A DNA stretch of 64,000 nucleotides from an uncultured Marinicella sp. (GTDB taxonomy: Bacteria > Pseudomonadota > Gammaproteobacteria > Xanthomonadales > Marinicellaceae), in the NCBI GenBank assembly GCA_947502925.1, contig CANNBS010000006.1, positions 62,001 through 126,000 on the forward strand, written 5' to 3'. Under the pieces are notes generated by a model that saw nothing but the letters and a program-made list of their open reading frames with translations, was not told where the DNA came from and ran no database searches. The position numbers and the translations under genes are program-made. This document shows, piece by piece, positions 28,777 to 37,743 of this stretch; within the stretch, counting starts at the first letter, position 1, and the number at the start of each line of letters is the position of its first letter.

Positions 28777-28811
28777 AAATTGGTTTAAAACAAACAATCA
28801 GCAATAAAATA

Positions 28812-30257
28812 TTATTTAAGAGACACTTGCTCATCCACATCCCAACCACCACCCAAGGCTTTAAACAAGGCAACCAGGTTGATGGCAGCAGCGGTGTGAG
28901 TCCGCACATAATTATTTTCAGCCTCGCGCAAGACCCGTTCTTCGGCCAATAAATCAGTCAGGGCAATGTCGCCCACATCAAAACGCTTTTGCGCATGCCC
29001 ATAACTACTTTGGGCGGCCTTGACCGCCAACTGTTGGCGTTCAACTGCCTCAAGGCCAAGAAGATAATCGCTGAGCGCGCGTTCGGCATCACTGAGCGCC
29101 GTTAGCACAGCGTGCTCATAAGCCAATGCTGCCTGTTGCTGGCGTGCCTCTGTGGCACGAATTTCCGCGCGCACGCGACCACCATCGAAGAGCCGCCAGG
29201 AGATCAACGGCACGATGGAAAACCGTGAGCTGTCAGACTCAAACAAGTTACCTGAGTTCAGGGATTGAAAACCGCCCCCGGCCGCAATCGACAGTTTTGG
29301 AAACAATTCGGCGGTGGCAACACCAATATCAGCCGTACTGGCGGCCAATCGGCGCTCCGCCGCACGAATATCGGGACGCCGACGCAGCACATCGGCACGC
29401 TCACCCACCGGCAGAGCACGCAATGTTATCTCCGGCACATCCGTATGAATCAATGCCAATTCATGCTCCGGCGGCATCCCCAGCAACACACCCAGACCCA
29501 GAGCGGCGGCGCGCAAGCGCGCTTGAATAGTTGGTAATGCAGCTTCAGCCGCTGCCAGTCGTGCTTCGGTGGCATCAACTTCAGCTTGCGAAGCATCCCC
29601 CAGTTCAAAGCGTTGGCTCACTAAATCCAGGGTTTGCTGCAAGGTCTCGACAGATGATTCACGGGCAACCAATTCACGCTGTGCACCTCTGAGGGTCAGA
29701 TAAGTGCGCGCCACTTCGGCGGCCACACTGATGCGAATATCCATGGCATCAGCCTGAGCCGCTTCAACGTTCGCTTCAGCACGTTCCACCGTACGGCTGG
29801 TTTTACCAAACAAATCAATTTCCCAGGCGGCATCAAAACCAATGTCATAAATGGTCTGATCGCGATTAAGCCCGGGAATCGAAGCAATGGGCAAAGGACC
29901 ATTCTCGCTTTGTCGCCGTCGGCTGACGCTGCCGGACGTATTGACAACAGGCGCATAGCCACCGGCTGCCCGATCACGCATTGCCCGGGCTTCATGAATA
30001 CGGGCATAGGCTTGCCGCAGATTGAGATTACTTGACAAAGCATCGGTCACCAGACGATCCAAAACAGGATCATCCAATGAACACCACCACTGTGCCATCT
30101 CAAGCTGCGCCTCAGTGGTCTGCACCGACTGGCTCCAGCCCGCACCGATATCGACATCTGGCGGCTGGCGGTAGTCCGGACCAACGGCACAGGCACCGAG
30201 CGACAAAGTCGCTACGATATAAAGTCCATGTCGCCTAAACTTTAAACCTTGTGTCAT
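28812..30257 (-). CDS. NodT/OprM-type outer-membrane efflux lipoprotein
   Basis: A 481-residue outer-membrane factor. The ATG at 30257 is preferred over a GTG at 30266, because GGAG lies eight bases before it. It begins with a lipoprotein signal (IVATLSLGAC, C23), then VGPDYRQPP, the hallmark of the NodT family, and two OEP repeats (ANVEAAQADAMDIRISVAAEVARTYL..., then ATEARQQQAALAYEHAVL). It is the last gene of the Ybh-type exporter operon, 18 bases after the ybhR-like gene, and would provide the exit channel. Base composition is locally much richer in G+C than its neighbours (43 of 60 at 29341-29400). Confidence 0.88.
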   Translation of the reverse strand: MTQGLKFRRHGLYIVATLSLGACAVGPDYRQPPDVDIGAGWSQSVQTTEAQLEMAQWWCSLDDPVLDRLVTDALSSNLNLRQAYARIHEARAMRDRAAGGYAPVVNTSGSVSRRRQSENGPLPIASIPGLNRDQTIYDIGFDAAWEIDLFGKTSRTVERAEANVEAAQADAMDIRISVAAEVARTYLTLRGAQRELVARESSVETLQQTLDLVSQRFELGDASQAEVDATEARLAAAEAALPTIQARLRAAALGLGVLLGMPPEHELALIHTDVPEITLRALPVGERADVLRRRPDIRAAERRLAASTADIGVATAELFPKLSIAAGGGFQSLNSGNLFESDSSRFSIVPLISWRLFDGGRVRAEIRATEARQQQAALAYEHAVLTALSDAERALSDYLLGLEAVERQQLAVKAAQSSYGHAQKRFDVGDIALTDLLAEERVLREAENNYVRTHTAAAINLVALFKALGGGWDVDEQVSLK

Positions 30258-30275
30258 ATTAATCACTCCTACAAT

Positions 30276-31400
30276 TCATTCCAACCGGCTGCGTACAAAC
30301 ACAACCGCCATGGTCAGGCTGACCAGTGCAATAATGGCCAACGGCCAGGTATTGGCGATGATGTCTGAAGCCGGCATGGCTTTCAGAAACGTACCTTCAA
30401 CAATCACTAAAAAGTGCTTCAGCGGAATGGCTTCTGCCAGCCATTGCAACACCGTGGGCATATTTTCCACCGGCGTGGCAAAACCGGACATCAAAACTGC
30501 CGGCACGCCAATGGCAAAAGCCCCCAATATGGCCTGTTGCTGAGTGGCAGACACCGAAGAAATCATCAAGCCAATACCAACCACAGATAAAATAAATAAC
30601 ACTAAACTGGGCATTAATAACCAAAATGAACCTTCAAAAGGCACGCTAAAAACGAACGCCGCCGCGGCAATCATCATCAGCCCTAATACCAATCCAATGG
30701 CCAGAGCCGGCATGGTTTTGGCGACAATAATTTCGAACGTGGTGGTTGGCGACACCAGTAGCTGATCAAAAGTACCCAATTCACGCTCTCTGGATATCGA
30801 CAAAGCCGTAATCATCAACGCACTGAAAAACACTAAAATACCGGATAAGGCCGGCACCACAAACCAGCGATAAATTAAATTTGGATTAAACCAATGGCGT
30901 ACAACCACCGGTGATGCGTTTGTGCGATCGCGTTGTACTGCGGCACTGACACCGGCGGCAATTTGATTAAGATAAGCCACTGTAATCTGACCGGCATTAC
31001 TGCGCCGACCATCTACAATCACCTGAACGGTTCCGATTCCACCGGCGGCAATCTCCCGGGAAAATTCAGGCCCAAAATTAAGTCCCGCAATCACCGCCCG
31101 CCGATCAATCAGTTCACGCAGCGCTTCGGGGCTGTGCACGGTGTGGATTTCATTGACGAAATCAGCGGCCGCAACCCGCGCCACCAACTCATGCGACCAA
31201 TGACCGGCATCACGGTCGTACACCGCAATATCCGCATTGCGGACTTCCAATGTGGTAGCAAAAGTAAAAATGAGCAATTGCATTAAAGGCGGCACAAAAA
31301 CGATAATCCGACTGCGCGGGTCTCGCAGAATACTCAATAGTTCTTTAACAATCTGGGCCCTGAGGCGGGCATTGGTGAAGGTATTAAAAAATTGACGCAT
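30276..31400 (-). CDS. ybhR: ABC-2 type exporter permease, YbhR-like
   Basis: A 374-residue inner-membrane permease. The ATG at 31400 has GGAG eight bases upstream and is preferred over a GTG at 31409. It starts with a KELLSILRDPRSR motif before the first membrane helix. A periplasmic domain (VRNADIAVYDRDAGHWSHELV, VIVDGRRSNAGQI) is followed by five C-terminal helices with ISRERELGTFDQLLVSPTT and the FATPVENMPTVLQWL loop. Sequence order matches E. coli YbhR closely. It pairs with the YbhS-like permease, whose stop is two bases upstream. Confidence 0.88.
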   Translation of the reverse strand: MRQFFNTFTNARLRAQIVKELLSILRDPRSRIIVFVPPLMQLLIFTFATTLEVRNADIAVYDRDAGHWSHELVARVAAADFVNEIHTVHSPEALRELIDRRAVIAGLNFGPEFSREIAAGGIGTVQVIVDGRRSNAGQITVAYLNQIAAGVSAAVQRDRTNASPVVVRHWFNPNLIYRWFVVPALSGILVFFSALMITALSISRERELGTFDQLLVSPTTTFEIIVAKTMPALAIGLVLGLMMIAAAAFVFSVPFEGSFWLLMPSLVLFILSVVGIGLMISSVSATQQQAILGAFAIGVPAVLMSGFATPVENMPTVLQWLAEAIPLKHFLVIVEGTFLKAMPASDIIANTWPLAIIALVSLTMAVVFVRSRLE

Positions 31401-31402
31401 GC

Positions 31403-32587
31403 TCAACACTCCAGATTTTTTCGGGTTTTACGCCTGGCAATGGCAAAAAAGAACACGCCAATCGCCAGCATCGCGGCCAAATCCGGTAAAAAAACCGCCC
31501 ACACATCACCGGCCAGAAACACCGTTTGTAAGGATGAGACAAAATATCGCGCCGGAATTAGGTATGTGATGGCCTGAATCGGTACCGGCATGGCATCAAT
31601 TTCAAACAAAAATCCCGACAGTAAAAAGGCCGGCAAGAAACCTGAGAATAAGGCAATTTGCGAAGCCAAAAACTGGTTTTTAGTGACTGATGAAATCAAC
31701 AAGCCCTGACCCAAGGCCGGAATCAGAAAAACCGCTGAAATACTCAACAGCGCCAATAAAGATCCCCGTAAGGGCACATCAAAAATAAACACCGCCAGCG
31801 CCGCCGAACCCAAGGTCGCCACCATGCCCAGCGCAAAATAAGGCAGTAATTTACCAATCAATATCTCCACCACCGATGCCGGTGTCGATAACACCGCTTC
31901 CATGGTGCCACGTTCCCACTCCCGCGCCACCACCAGTGCCGTTAACATGGTGCCAATGATGGTCATGATGATGGCGATGGCACCGGGCACCAGAGAACGC
32001 CGACTTTCCAGTTCAGCATTAAACCAATACCGCGGTTCCAGGTTAATCACTGATGTAGGTCGACCGTTCAAACGACTGGCCTGCCAATTGAGCACCACAC
32101 CCTGTGCATAGTTGGCCACAAAATTAGCGGTATTGGGCAGCGAACCATCGGTCACCACCTGCACAGCCGACTGTGGCTGGCCGGATGACAATCGTTGTTC
32201 AAAATCCTGTGGAATGACCACAAAACCACGTAATTTCCCGGAAACCACTTGCTCGGCCACTTGTCGACGATCCCGTGCCGGTGTGACTTTGAGATAACGG
32301 GTACCGGCAAAGGCCGCGGCCAAAGATTGTGCCGAAGCGCTGTCAGATTCCAAAACCACCCCAATGCGCACCTCACGTACATCCAGTGAAACGGCATAAG
32401 CAAACAAGAACAGCAATATCACGGGTAAAACGATGGCAATCAAAATGGTTGATGGATCACGAAAAGCTTGCAGGCTTTCTTTTCGAACCAGGGCAATCAA
32501 TCGGCGCCAGTCAAAGGCACGTTGCGCCCGCTCATCCCTGACCTGGTCTTGTTCAGAATTGTTTGTGTTGGGTACTTGATCAGTCAT
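31403..32587 (-). CDS. ybhS: ABC-2 type exporter permease, YbhS-like
   Basis: A 394-residue permease of the ABC-2 family. A cytosolic N-terminal stretch of about 27 residues leads to RRLIALVRKESLQAFRDPSTI and the first helix. A large periplasmic domain (VRIGVVLESDSASAQSLAAAF, GKLRGFVVIPQDF) is followed by five helices with VAREWERGTMEAVLSTPAS. In E. coli YbhGFSR contributes to drug tolerance and cation export; the cargo here is not known. The ATPase gene ends two bases upstream. Confidence 0.88.
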   Translation of the reverse strand: MTDQVPNTNNSEQDQVRDERAQRAFDWRRLIALVRKESLQAFRDPSTILIAIVLPVILLFLFAYAVSLDVREVRIGVVLESDSASAQSLAAAFAGTRYLKVTPARDRRQVAEQVVSGKLRGFVVIPQDFEQRLSSGQPQSAVQVVTDGSLPNTANFVANYAQGVVLNWQASRLNGRPTSVINLEPRYWFNAELESRRSLVPGAIAIIMTIIGTMLTALVVAREWERGTMEAVLSTPASVVEILIGKLLPYFALGMVATLGSAALAVFIFDVPLRGSLLALLSISAVFLIPALGQGLLISSVTKNQFLASQIALFSGFLPAFLLSGFLFEIDAMPVPIQAITYLIPARYFVSSLQTVFLAGDVWAVFLPDLAAMLAIGVFFFAIARRKTRKNLEC

Positions 32588-32589
32588 AA

Positions 32590-34398
32590 TTAACCCGGTG
32601 CGTTGGCACGTGACTCGTCATCCAATTGGGCTGACTCCACCAGATGAATAAAAGCATTTTCCATGGTTGGATCAGGCTGATCATCGCTGATGGCACCTTG
32701 TTTCAGTGCATCCGGTGTATCGAGTGCAATCAGTCTGGCGCGGTACATCATCGCCACCCGATCGCAGTATTCTGCTTCATCCATAAAATGGGTGGTCACC
32801 ATAATGGTCACACCTTTTCGAGCCAGGCCGTTAATATGGGTCCAGAATTCACGCCGGGTAATCGGATCAACCCCGGAAGTCGGCTCATCCAGGAATAACA
32901 CCGGCGGCCGATGCATCAAAGCACAGGCCAGTGCCAATCGTTGTTTATAGCCCAAAGGCAAAGAATCCGGTGAAGTGCTCAGGTATTGACTCAAATCGAA
33001 GGTTTCAATCATCTCATCAATGCGTTGACGCTTAACATCGCCTTCCAGCCCATAAACACCGGCAGAAAACTCAAGATTTTGTCGCACTGACAATAAGCCA
33101 TACAGAGAAAACTTTTGCGCCATATACCCCAACTGGCTTTTCGCCGATCCGGTGGCATAACGCAAATCATGACCAACCACCTGGGCTTGACCTTCGGTGG
33201 GTTTTAGCAAGCCACAGAGCATCTTAAAAGTGGTTGATTTGCCGGCGCCATTGGGACCCAGCAAGCCAAATATTTCACCTTTTTCAACCTCGAAACTGAC
33301 ATCATCAGTGGCGGTAAAATCACCAAAGCGCTTAGTCAGATGGCGACAAGCAACGGCCACGTCTGAACCTAATTCAACCTTGTCAATCCGCTCAGCCAGC
33401 GCTGAGGTACCGCCGGGGCCTCCGCCCAATAAATCAATAAAAGCATCTTCAAACCGTGGCTGTACTGACTCAAGTCGAGCACCGACGTCATTCGCCAGAT
33501 TGTCAATTTCCTGACGTTTCGCATCCTCGCGTAACACCACACGCACCGCATCACCCTGAATCACACCGTCACCGACACTGGCTAAATTAAGTGCATTGGA
33601 TAATACCGCGCGGCGTTCAGTCCCGACCTGTTCCAATCGATAACTGCGTTCCTTAATTTGATCGGTGAGTTCCTGTGGTGGGCCATTGAATTCAAGTTTA
33701 CCTTCATTCAACAGCAACACACTTTGACAACGTTCTGCCTCATCCAGATAGGCTGTTGACCAGACCACGGCCATACCCTCATCGGTTAATTCCTGTACCA
33801 TGCGCCATAAATCCTGACGACTAACCGGATCGACACCGACACTGGGTTCGTCTAACAACAAGACTTTGGGTTTGGCCATCAGCGCACAGGCCAGGCCTAA
33901 TTTTTGTTTCATGCCACCGGATAACTTTCCGGCCAATCGTTTGGTAAAAGGACCTAGTCGGGTAAAATCAAGCAAACTGTCAAATATATCACCATGTTGA
34001 TCAGCATCCATACCACGCAACTGCGCATACAGTCGCATATTTTCCATCACCGATAAATCTTCATAAAGACCAAAGCGCTGTGGCATATAACCGCTGACAA
34101 TATGAATCGCCTCGTTATCATCCACCACATCCAATCCGGCCAGTGTCACCCGTCCGCTGTTGGGTACCAATAAACCGGTCATGATTCGCATCAGTGTGGT
34201 TTTACCGGCCCCATCGGGGCCCACCAGCCCGGTTAATCGCCCGTATTGAATCTCAGCGCTAAAACCATTCAGCGACTCGACCGCTCCAAACCGCTTGACC
34301 ACATCTTCAATCACCACAGCGGCATCATGCTGACCCAGTCGTCGGAACACGTCACTGGTAATCGCGGTATTCATGGCGGTATTGGTGACCTGAGCCAT
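32590..34398 (-). CDS. ybhF: Dual-domain ABC exporter ATPase, YbhF-like
   Basis: A 602-residue protein of two fused ABC ATPase domains. Domain 1 has Walker A GPDGAGKTT, signature LSGGMKQKLGLA and Walker B LLLDEPSVGVDP. Domain 2 has Walker A GPNGAGKSTTF, a degenerate signature LPLGYKQRLALA in place of LSGG, and LFLDEPTSGVDP. The same asymmetry is known in YbhF-type ATPases. It would drive the YbhS/YbhR permease pair. The genes on both sides lie two bases away, so the set is one tight operon. Confidence 0.9.
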   Translation of the reverse strand: MAQVTNTAMNTAITSDVFRRLGQHDAAVVIEDVVKRFGAVESLNGFSAEIQYGRLTGLVGPDGAGKTTLMRIMTGLLVPNSGRVTLAGLDVVDDNEAIHIVSGYMPQRFGLYEDLSVMENMRLYAQLRGMDADQHGDIFDSLLDFTRLGPFTKRLAGKLSGGMKQKLGLACALMAKPKVLLLDEPSVGVDPVSRQDLWRMVQELTDEGMAVVWSTAYLDEAERCQSVLLLNEGKLEFNGPPQELTDQIKERSYRLEQVGTERRAVLSNALNLASVGDGVIQGDAVRVVLREDAKRQEIDNLANDVGARLESVQPRFEDAFIDLLGGGPGGTSALAERIDKVELGSDVAVACRHLTKRFGDFTATDDVSFEVEKGEIFGLLGPNGAGKSTTFKMLCGLLKPTEGQAQVVGHDLRYATGSAKSQLGYMAQKFSLYGLLSVRQNLEFSAGVYGLEGDVKRQRIDEMIETFDLSQYLSTSPDSLPLGYKQRLALACALMHRPPVLFLDEPTSGVDPITRREFWTHINGLARKGVTIMVTTHFMDEAEYCDRVAMMYRARLIALDTPDALKQGAISDDQPDPTMENAFIHLVESAQLDDESRANAPG

Positions 34399-34400
34399 AC

Positions 34401-35444
34401 TTATTGTCCTGTCGCCGTTTTGTTAGAACCTGGCTGAAGCGCATCATCCACTTCAATGGTTACCGGCATGCCTTGTCGCAAATCCTGATTTGGATCAGTC
34501 ACACTAATCCGGAGTCGATACACCAAATCTGTGCGCAGTTCAGTGGTTTCCACTGATTTTGGGGTAAATTCGGCACGGGGTGAAATAAAGCCGATTTGAC
34601 CTTGATACGCCTGATCTGAAGAATCGGTTAAAACCCTCACTTGGGTACCGGGTGCGATGTGTCCCAGATTAGGCTCACTGACATAGGCGCGCACATAAAC
34701 CGGATCACGCAAACTCAGGCTGTAAACCGGACTACCACTGGTCACCATACTGCCCGGCTCGCGAACCCGTGCCAGAACCGTGGCATCACTGGGTGCCATT
34801 AAATCGGCGTCCGACAAGGCGGTTTGTGCTTGCGCCACCGCCGCTTCGGCTACGGCCACCCGGGCTTCACCAGCAGCAATGTCTTCCTGTCGAAAGCCGG
34901 CTTCCACCAAAGACAAGGCTGCTTTTGCCGAGGCCAAACTGGCCGCCGTTTGATTACGCATGGCCAATGCTGCATCTACGGCCCGTTGACTGGTGGCGCC
35001 GGATTCAACCAGGGCACTTTGGCGTTGGTAATGACGTTCTGCATCATGGTAATTGGCCTCAGCCTGCGCAACCGCTGCTTCAGCCTGCAGGACTTCCTGT
35101 GGCCGATGACCGCTTTTAAGTTTATTTAATTCAGCTTGAGCGGCCTGTAACTCGGCGTTTGCTGCAGCCAGTTGATCACGGTAAGGCTCATTATCCAGCT
35201 GCGCCATAATTTGACCGGCACTCACCTGATCACCTTCATCAAACAGCATGTCCTGTAAGCGACCGGGCTGGCGAAAGGCCAGTTCCACTTCACGAATATC
35301 TACATTGCCATAAAGACGCAAAACGCCCTCATCGCTTTGTTCACGTAACAGAAACCACCACGCCAGCAAACCGATGGCAGCCATCAAAATAAGAATAATA
35401 AATATTCGGCGTACACTACCGTTGGATTTGGACAGGCTATTCAT
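34401..35444 (-). CDS. ybhG: HlyD-family adaptor, YbhG-like
   Basis: A 347-residue periplasmic adaptor with one N-terminal membrane anchor (IFIILILMAAIGLLAWWFLL). It then has VDIREVELAFRQPGRL and EGDQVSAGQIMAQLD (lipoyl half), a long coiled-coil hairpin of alanine and glutamine-rich repeats at about 80-210, the second lipoyl half (APSDATVLARVREPGSMV), and a barrel domain. It connects the ABC permeases to the NodT-type channel. Its start overlaps the stop of the 63-codon gene upstream by four bases. Confidence 0.88.
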   Translation of the reverse strand: MNSLSKSNGSVRRIFIILILMAAIGLLAWWFLLREQSDEGVLRLYGNVDIREVELAFRQPGRLQDMLFDEGDQVSAGQIMAQLDNEPYRDQLAAANAELQAAQAELNKLKSGHRPQEVLQAEAAVAQAEANYHDAERHYQRQSALVESGATSQRAVDAALAMRNQTAASLASAKAALSLVEAGFRQEDIAAGEARVAVAEAAVAQAQTALSDADLMAPSDATVLARVREPGSMVTSGSPVYSLSLRDPVYVRAYVSEPNLGHIAPGTQVRVLTDSSDQAYQGQIGFISPRAEFTPKSVETTELRTDLVYRLRISVTDPNQDLRQGMPVTIEVDDALQPGSNKTATGQ

Positions 35445-35632
35445 TGTTGTTTACTCCATTGAATGATTGCTCTATTCAGATTGCCTTTATGTTGAACCGG
35501 GTCTGATTTTTTCTGCTTAGAGATTGTTTCAGAACTCAATTTAATTGGCACCACACCCGTATGGCTCATACCATATAAGTGTTCAGCCAATTCTTGTTTA
35601 CTCTGCCAGTTATTTATTTGCTTGTTGCTCAT
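35441..35632 (-). CDS. Small hypothetical protein in the Ybh-type operon
   Basis: A 63-residue protein, basic and glutamine-rich, beginning MSNKQINNWQSKQELAEHLYG and ending AIIQWSKQQ. I recognise no family. The frame is open further upstream to 35941, but that part lies antisense-frame over the metallo-beta-lactamase gene. The ATG at 35632 has TGAGGA seven bases before it, which decides the start; an ATG at 35638 is too close to it. The stop overlaps the adaptor start (ATGA), so it is positioned to be translated and coupled. The N-terminal helix-and-HLYGMSHTGVV segment might be a protein-interaction piece, but nothing shows it. Confidence 0.6.
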   Translation of the reverse strand: MSNKQINNWQSKQELAEHLYGMSHTGVVPIKLSSETISKQKKSDPVQHKGNLNRAIIQWSKQQ

Positions 35633-35684
35633 AATCATGTCCTCATAGAAACCGTTGCCTATGCCCTTTGTTAATAATTGATTG

Positions 35685-37085
35685 TCACAATGTGACTTTT
35701 TGTCCGGGACCGGGCACTGAAACCTGCCAGCCATAAGCATCACGCAAACTTTGTGCAAAATCGACGGCGGCTGTTTCTTCACCATGAACCACGAAAGTTT
35801 GTCGTGGTGGTCGTTTAAACTGACCGGTCCAGGCCAGTAAGGCCGGTAAGTCCGCATGAGCGGATAAACCACCCCCGACGGTATAAATAGAGGCCCTGAC
35901 AGGTATCTCATCATCAAAAATACGTACCCGTTTAGCCCCATCCACCAAACGCCGTCCTAAAGTACCTTGGGCCTGAAAACCGGTAATTAAAACACTGCAT
36001 TCTTCTCGCGGTAAATTTTGTAATAAATGATGCTTAATGCGACCCGCTGTACACATACCACTGGCAGAAATAATGATGGCACCGGAACGTACCTGATTTA
36101 AGGCTTTTGATTCAGCCACACTTTCGGTGAAATAAAGAAATGGGATGTCCTTGCCCAGACTGTACCAATCGGCCAGATCCCGCGCCGCTGCATCAAATAA
36201 TTCCATGTGATTTTGGGTGATACGGGTCACTTCAGTGGCCATCGGTGAATCCACAAAGACTTTTAAATGCTGTAATCTTCCTATGCGGCTAAGCCGATGC
36301 AAATGATAGAGAATTTCCTGCGTGCGTCCCACGGCGAAAGCCGGCACAATCACGTTGCCCCCCTGATCCAAAGTTTGTTCAAGGGCACTGATTAATTCCG
36401 CCTCAGTGGCTGACATATCCTTATGGACACGATTTCCATAAGTTGATTCAATCACTAAAATATCTGTGTCCGTAATCGCTGTCGGATCACATATAATGGG
36501 TCGTCCCGGCTGACCCAGATCGCCACTGAAGACAATTTTGGTGGTGGTATCTTGTTCGCTCACCCAAACTTCAATAATGGCTGACCCAAGGATATGGCCG
36601 GCATCACGAAAGCGACAACGCACGCCGGCGTGAGGTGTTAATTCACTGTCATAATCGTGTAAGCTGATCTGCCCTAAGCTGTCTTTCGCATCCTGCTGCG
36701 TATAAAGAGGTTCGTTAACGGCACGTCTGGCTCGCCTTGATTTAGCATGCCGTTTGTCTCGCTCGGCATCCTTTTCCTGGATATGAGCACTATCCAACAA
36801 CATCACCTCGAGTAAATCTGCGGTCGCCGCCGTACAATGGATGGCACCTGAAAAGCCTGCCTTCGTCAATTTAGGCAACAGACCACTGTGGTCAATATGG
36901 GCATGGGTTAAAAGCACAAAATCAATACTTTTAGGATCAAAAGAAAACGGCTGATGATTACGTGCCGAAGCTTTACGACCACCCTGATGCATGCCACAAT
37001 CCACTAAAAATCGAGTTTCTTCGGTTTCTACTAAAAAGCACGAACCGGTCACTTCCCGGGCAGCACCGTAAAAAGTTATGTTCAT
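35685..37085 (-). CDS. Metallo-beta-lactamase/beta-CASP RNA exonuclease-like protein
   Basis: A 466-residue protein of the beta-CASP branch of metallo-beta-lactamases (CPSF-73/Ysh1-like, RNA-specificity-domain type). The zinc motif HAHIDHSG lies at H61, H63, D65 and H66. Later marks are VFSGDLGQPGRPI, VIESTYGNR, VPAFAVGRTQEILYHL, SASGMCTAGRIKHHL and LSAHADLPALL with its C-terminal histidine. The frame extends to 37298, but the ATG at 37085 matches the family N-terminus (MNITFYGAAREVTGSC) and overlaps the previous stop by four bases. Its presence inside an exporter operon is unexplained. Confidence 0.88.
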   Translation of the reverse strand: MNITFYGAAREVTGSCFLVETEETRFLVDCGMHQGGRKASARNHQPFSFDPKSIDFVLLTHAHIDHSGLLPKLTKAGFSGAIHCTAATADLLEVMLLDSAHIQEKDAERDKRHAKSRRARRAVNEPLYTQQDAKDSLGQISLHDYDSELTPHAGVRCRFRDAGHILGSAIIEVWVSEQDTTTKIVFSGDLGQPGRPIICDPTAITDTDILVIESTYGNRVHKDMSATEAELISALEQTLDQGGNVIVPAFAVGRTQEILYHLHRLSRIGRLQHLKVFVDSPMATEVTRITQNHMELFDAAARDLADWYSLGKDIPFLYFTESVAESKALNQVRSGAIIISASGMCTAGRIKHHLLQNLPREECSVLITGFQAQGTLGRRLVDGAKRVRIFDDEIPVRASIYTVGGGLSAHADLPALLAWTGQFKRPPRQTFVVHGEETAAVDFAQSLRDAYGWQVSVPGPGQKVTL

Positions 37086-37507
37086 GATGACGCTCCGAAC
37101 ATCCTGCCTGGTCTCATTTGCTGGCGGGCGATTAAGGCAATGACTGTCCAAATCACGGTGCGCAGACTCATGGCAACAACCGTCCGTTGGGCAAAGGCCC
37201 CGCCCAAAGCGATATGCAAACCAAATGCAGCAAACACAAAGGCTGTTCCGACCGCCAAAATAATTGCCAGCCATACCGCCCAGCGACGCTGTAACCACAA
37301 ACCGATACCGGCCAGAATATAAAAGAAACCGGCGATAAAATTAAACCAGAGTACGAAAGGCATAAAATCCCCTGCTGCCTTGACTGCGGCTTGGTCACCA
37401 TATAAAACCAGTCCACCTTCTTTAATTGTCATCAATCCAAAGACAATGGCCACGAGAGCGACCATTCGCAACCAAAATGTATTCTTTTTTACTGCTTTCA
37501 TAACCAT
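37082..37507 (-). CDS. Small four-helix membrane protein, first gene of the Ybh-type operon
   Basis: A 141-residue integral membrane protein with four predicted segments (FWLRMVALVAIVFGLMTI, VLWFNFIAGFFYILAGIGLWL, WAVWLAIILAVGTAFVFAAF, VVAMSLRTVIWTVIALIA). It is similar in layout to DoxX/DUF-type small membrane proteins, but I cannot assign a family. ATG at 37507 or at 37501 could start it; neither has a clear Shine-Dalgarno sequence. It lies directly behind the TetR operator and its stop overlaps the start of the metallo-beta-lactamase gene. Confidence 0.7.
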   Translation of the reverse strand: MVMKAVKKNTFWLRMVALVAIVFGLMTIKEGGLVLYGDQAAVKAAGDFMPFVLWFNFIAGFFYILAGIGLWLQRRWAVWLAIILAVGTAFVFAAFGLHIALGGAFAQRTVVAMSLRTVIWTVIALIARQQMRPGRMFGASS

Positions 37508-37532
37508 TAATCAAAATAAAAAGTGTTTTGTA

Positions 37533-37546
37533 AGTGAGTACTCACT
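37533..37546. promoter_or_regulatory. TetR operator in front of the Ybh-type operon
   Basis: A 14-bp perfect palindrome AGTGAGTACTCACT, 26 bases before the first gene. The same palindrome, within an identical 18-base block, lies in front of the tetR gene itself. Confidence 0.8.
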
Positions 37547-37575
37547 ATCTTTAACCTTTAAGCAACGTTTGTCAA
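37547..37575 (-). promoter_or_regulatory. Promoter of the Ybh-type exporter operon
   Basis: On the minus strand a perfect TTGACA (37575-37570), 17-base spacer and AAAGAT (37552-37547) end exactly where the operator palindrome begins. A bound repressor would cover the transcription start. Confidence 0.6.
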
Positions 37576-37743
37576 GCAGTTTTTGTTATTTATATTTTTT
37601 TAATATAGTCTGGCGTGACTCGACGGCGTGTGCATTAACGCCATTAAAATAAGGCATTCTGGAATACGTTGATTAATCAAACAATCGATACGCGGACAAA
37701 CGAAATGTCCAGCGGTTATGAAAAAAATGGATGATTGTTTTTA

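Noticed and set aside
35633..35941. Longer form of the 63-residue protein
   Set aside because: The extra part overlaps the end of the metallo-beta-lactamase gene in another frame, and the Shine-Dalgarno sequence fits the ATG at 35632.
37086..37298. N-terminal extension of the metallo-beta-lactamase frame
   Set aside because: It overlaps the upstream membrane-protein gene in the same direction and its sequence is unlike the family; the ATG at 37085 overlaps the previous stop by four bases.
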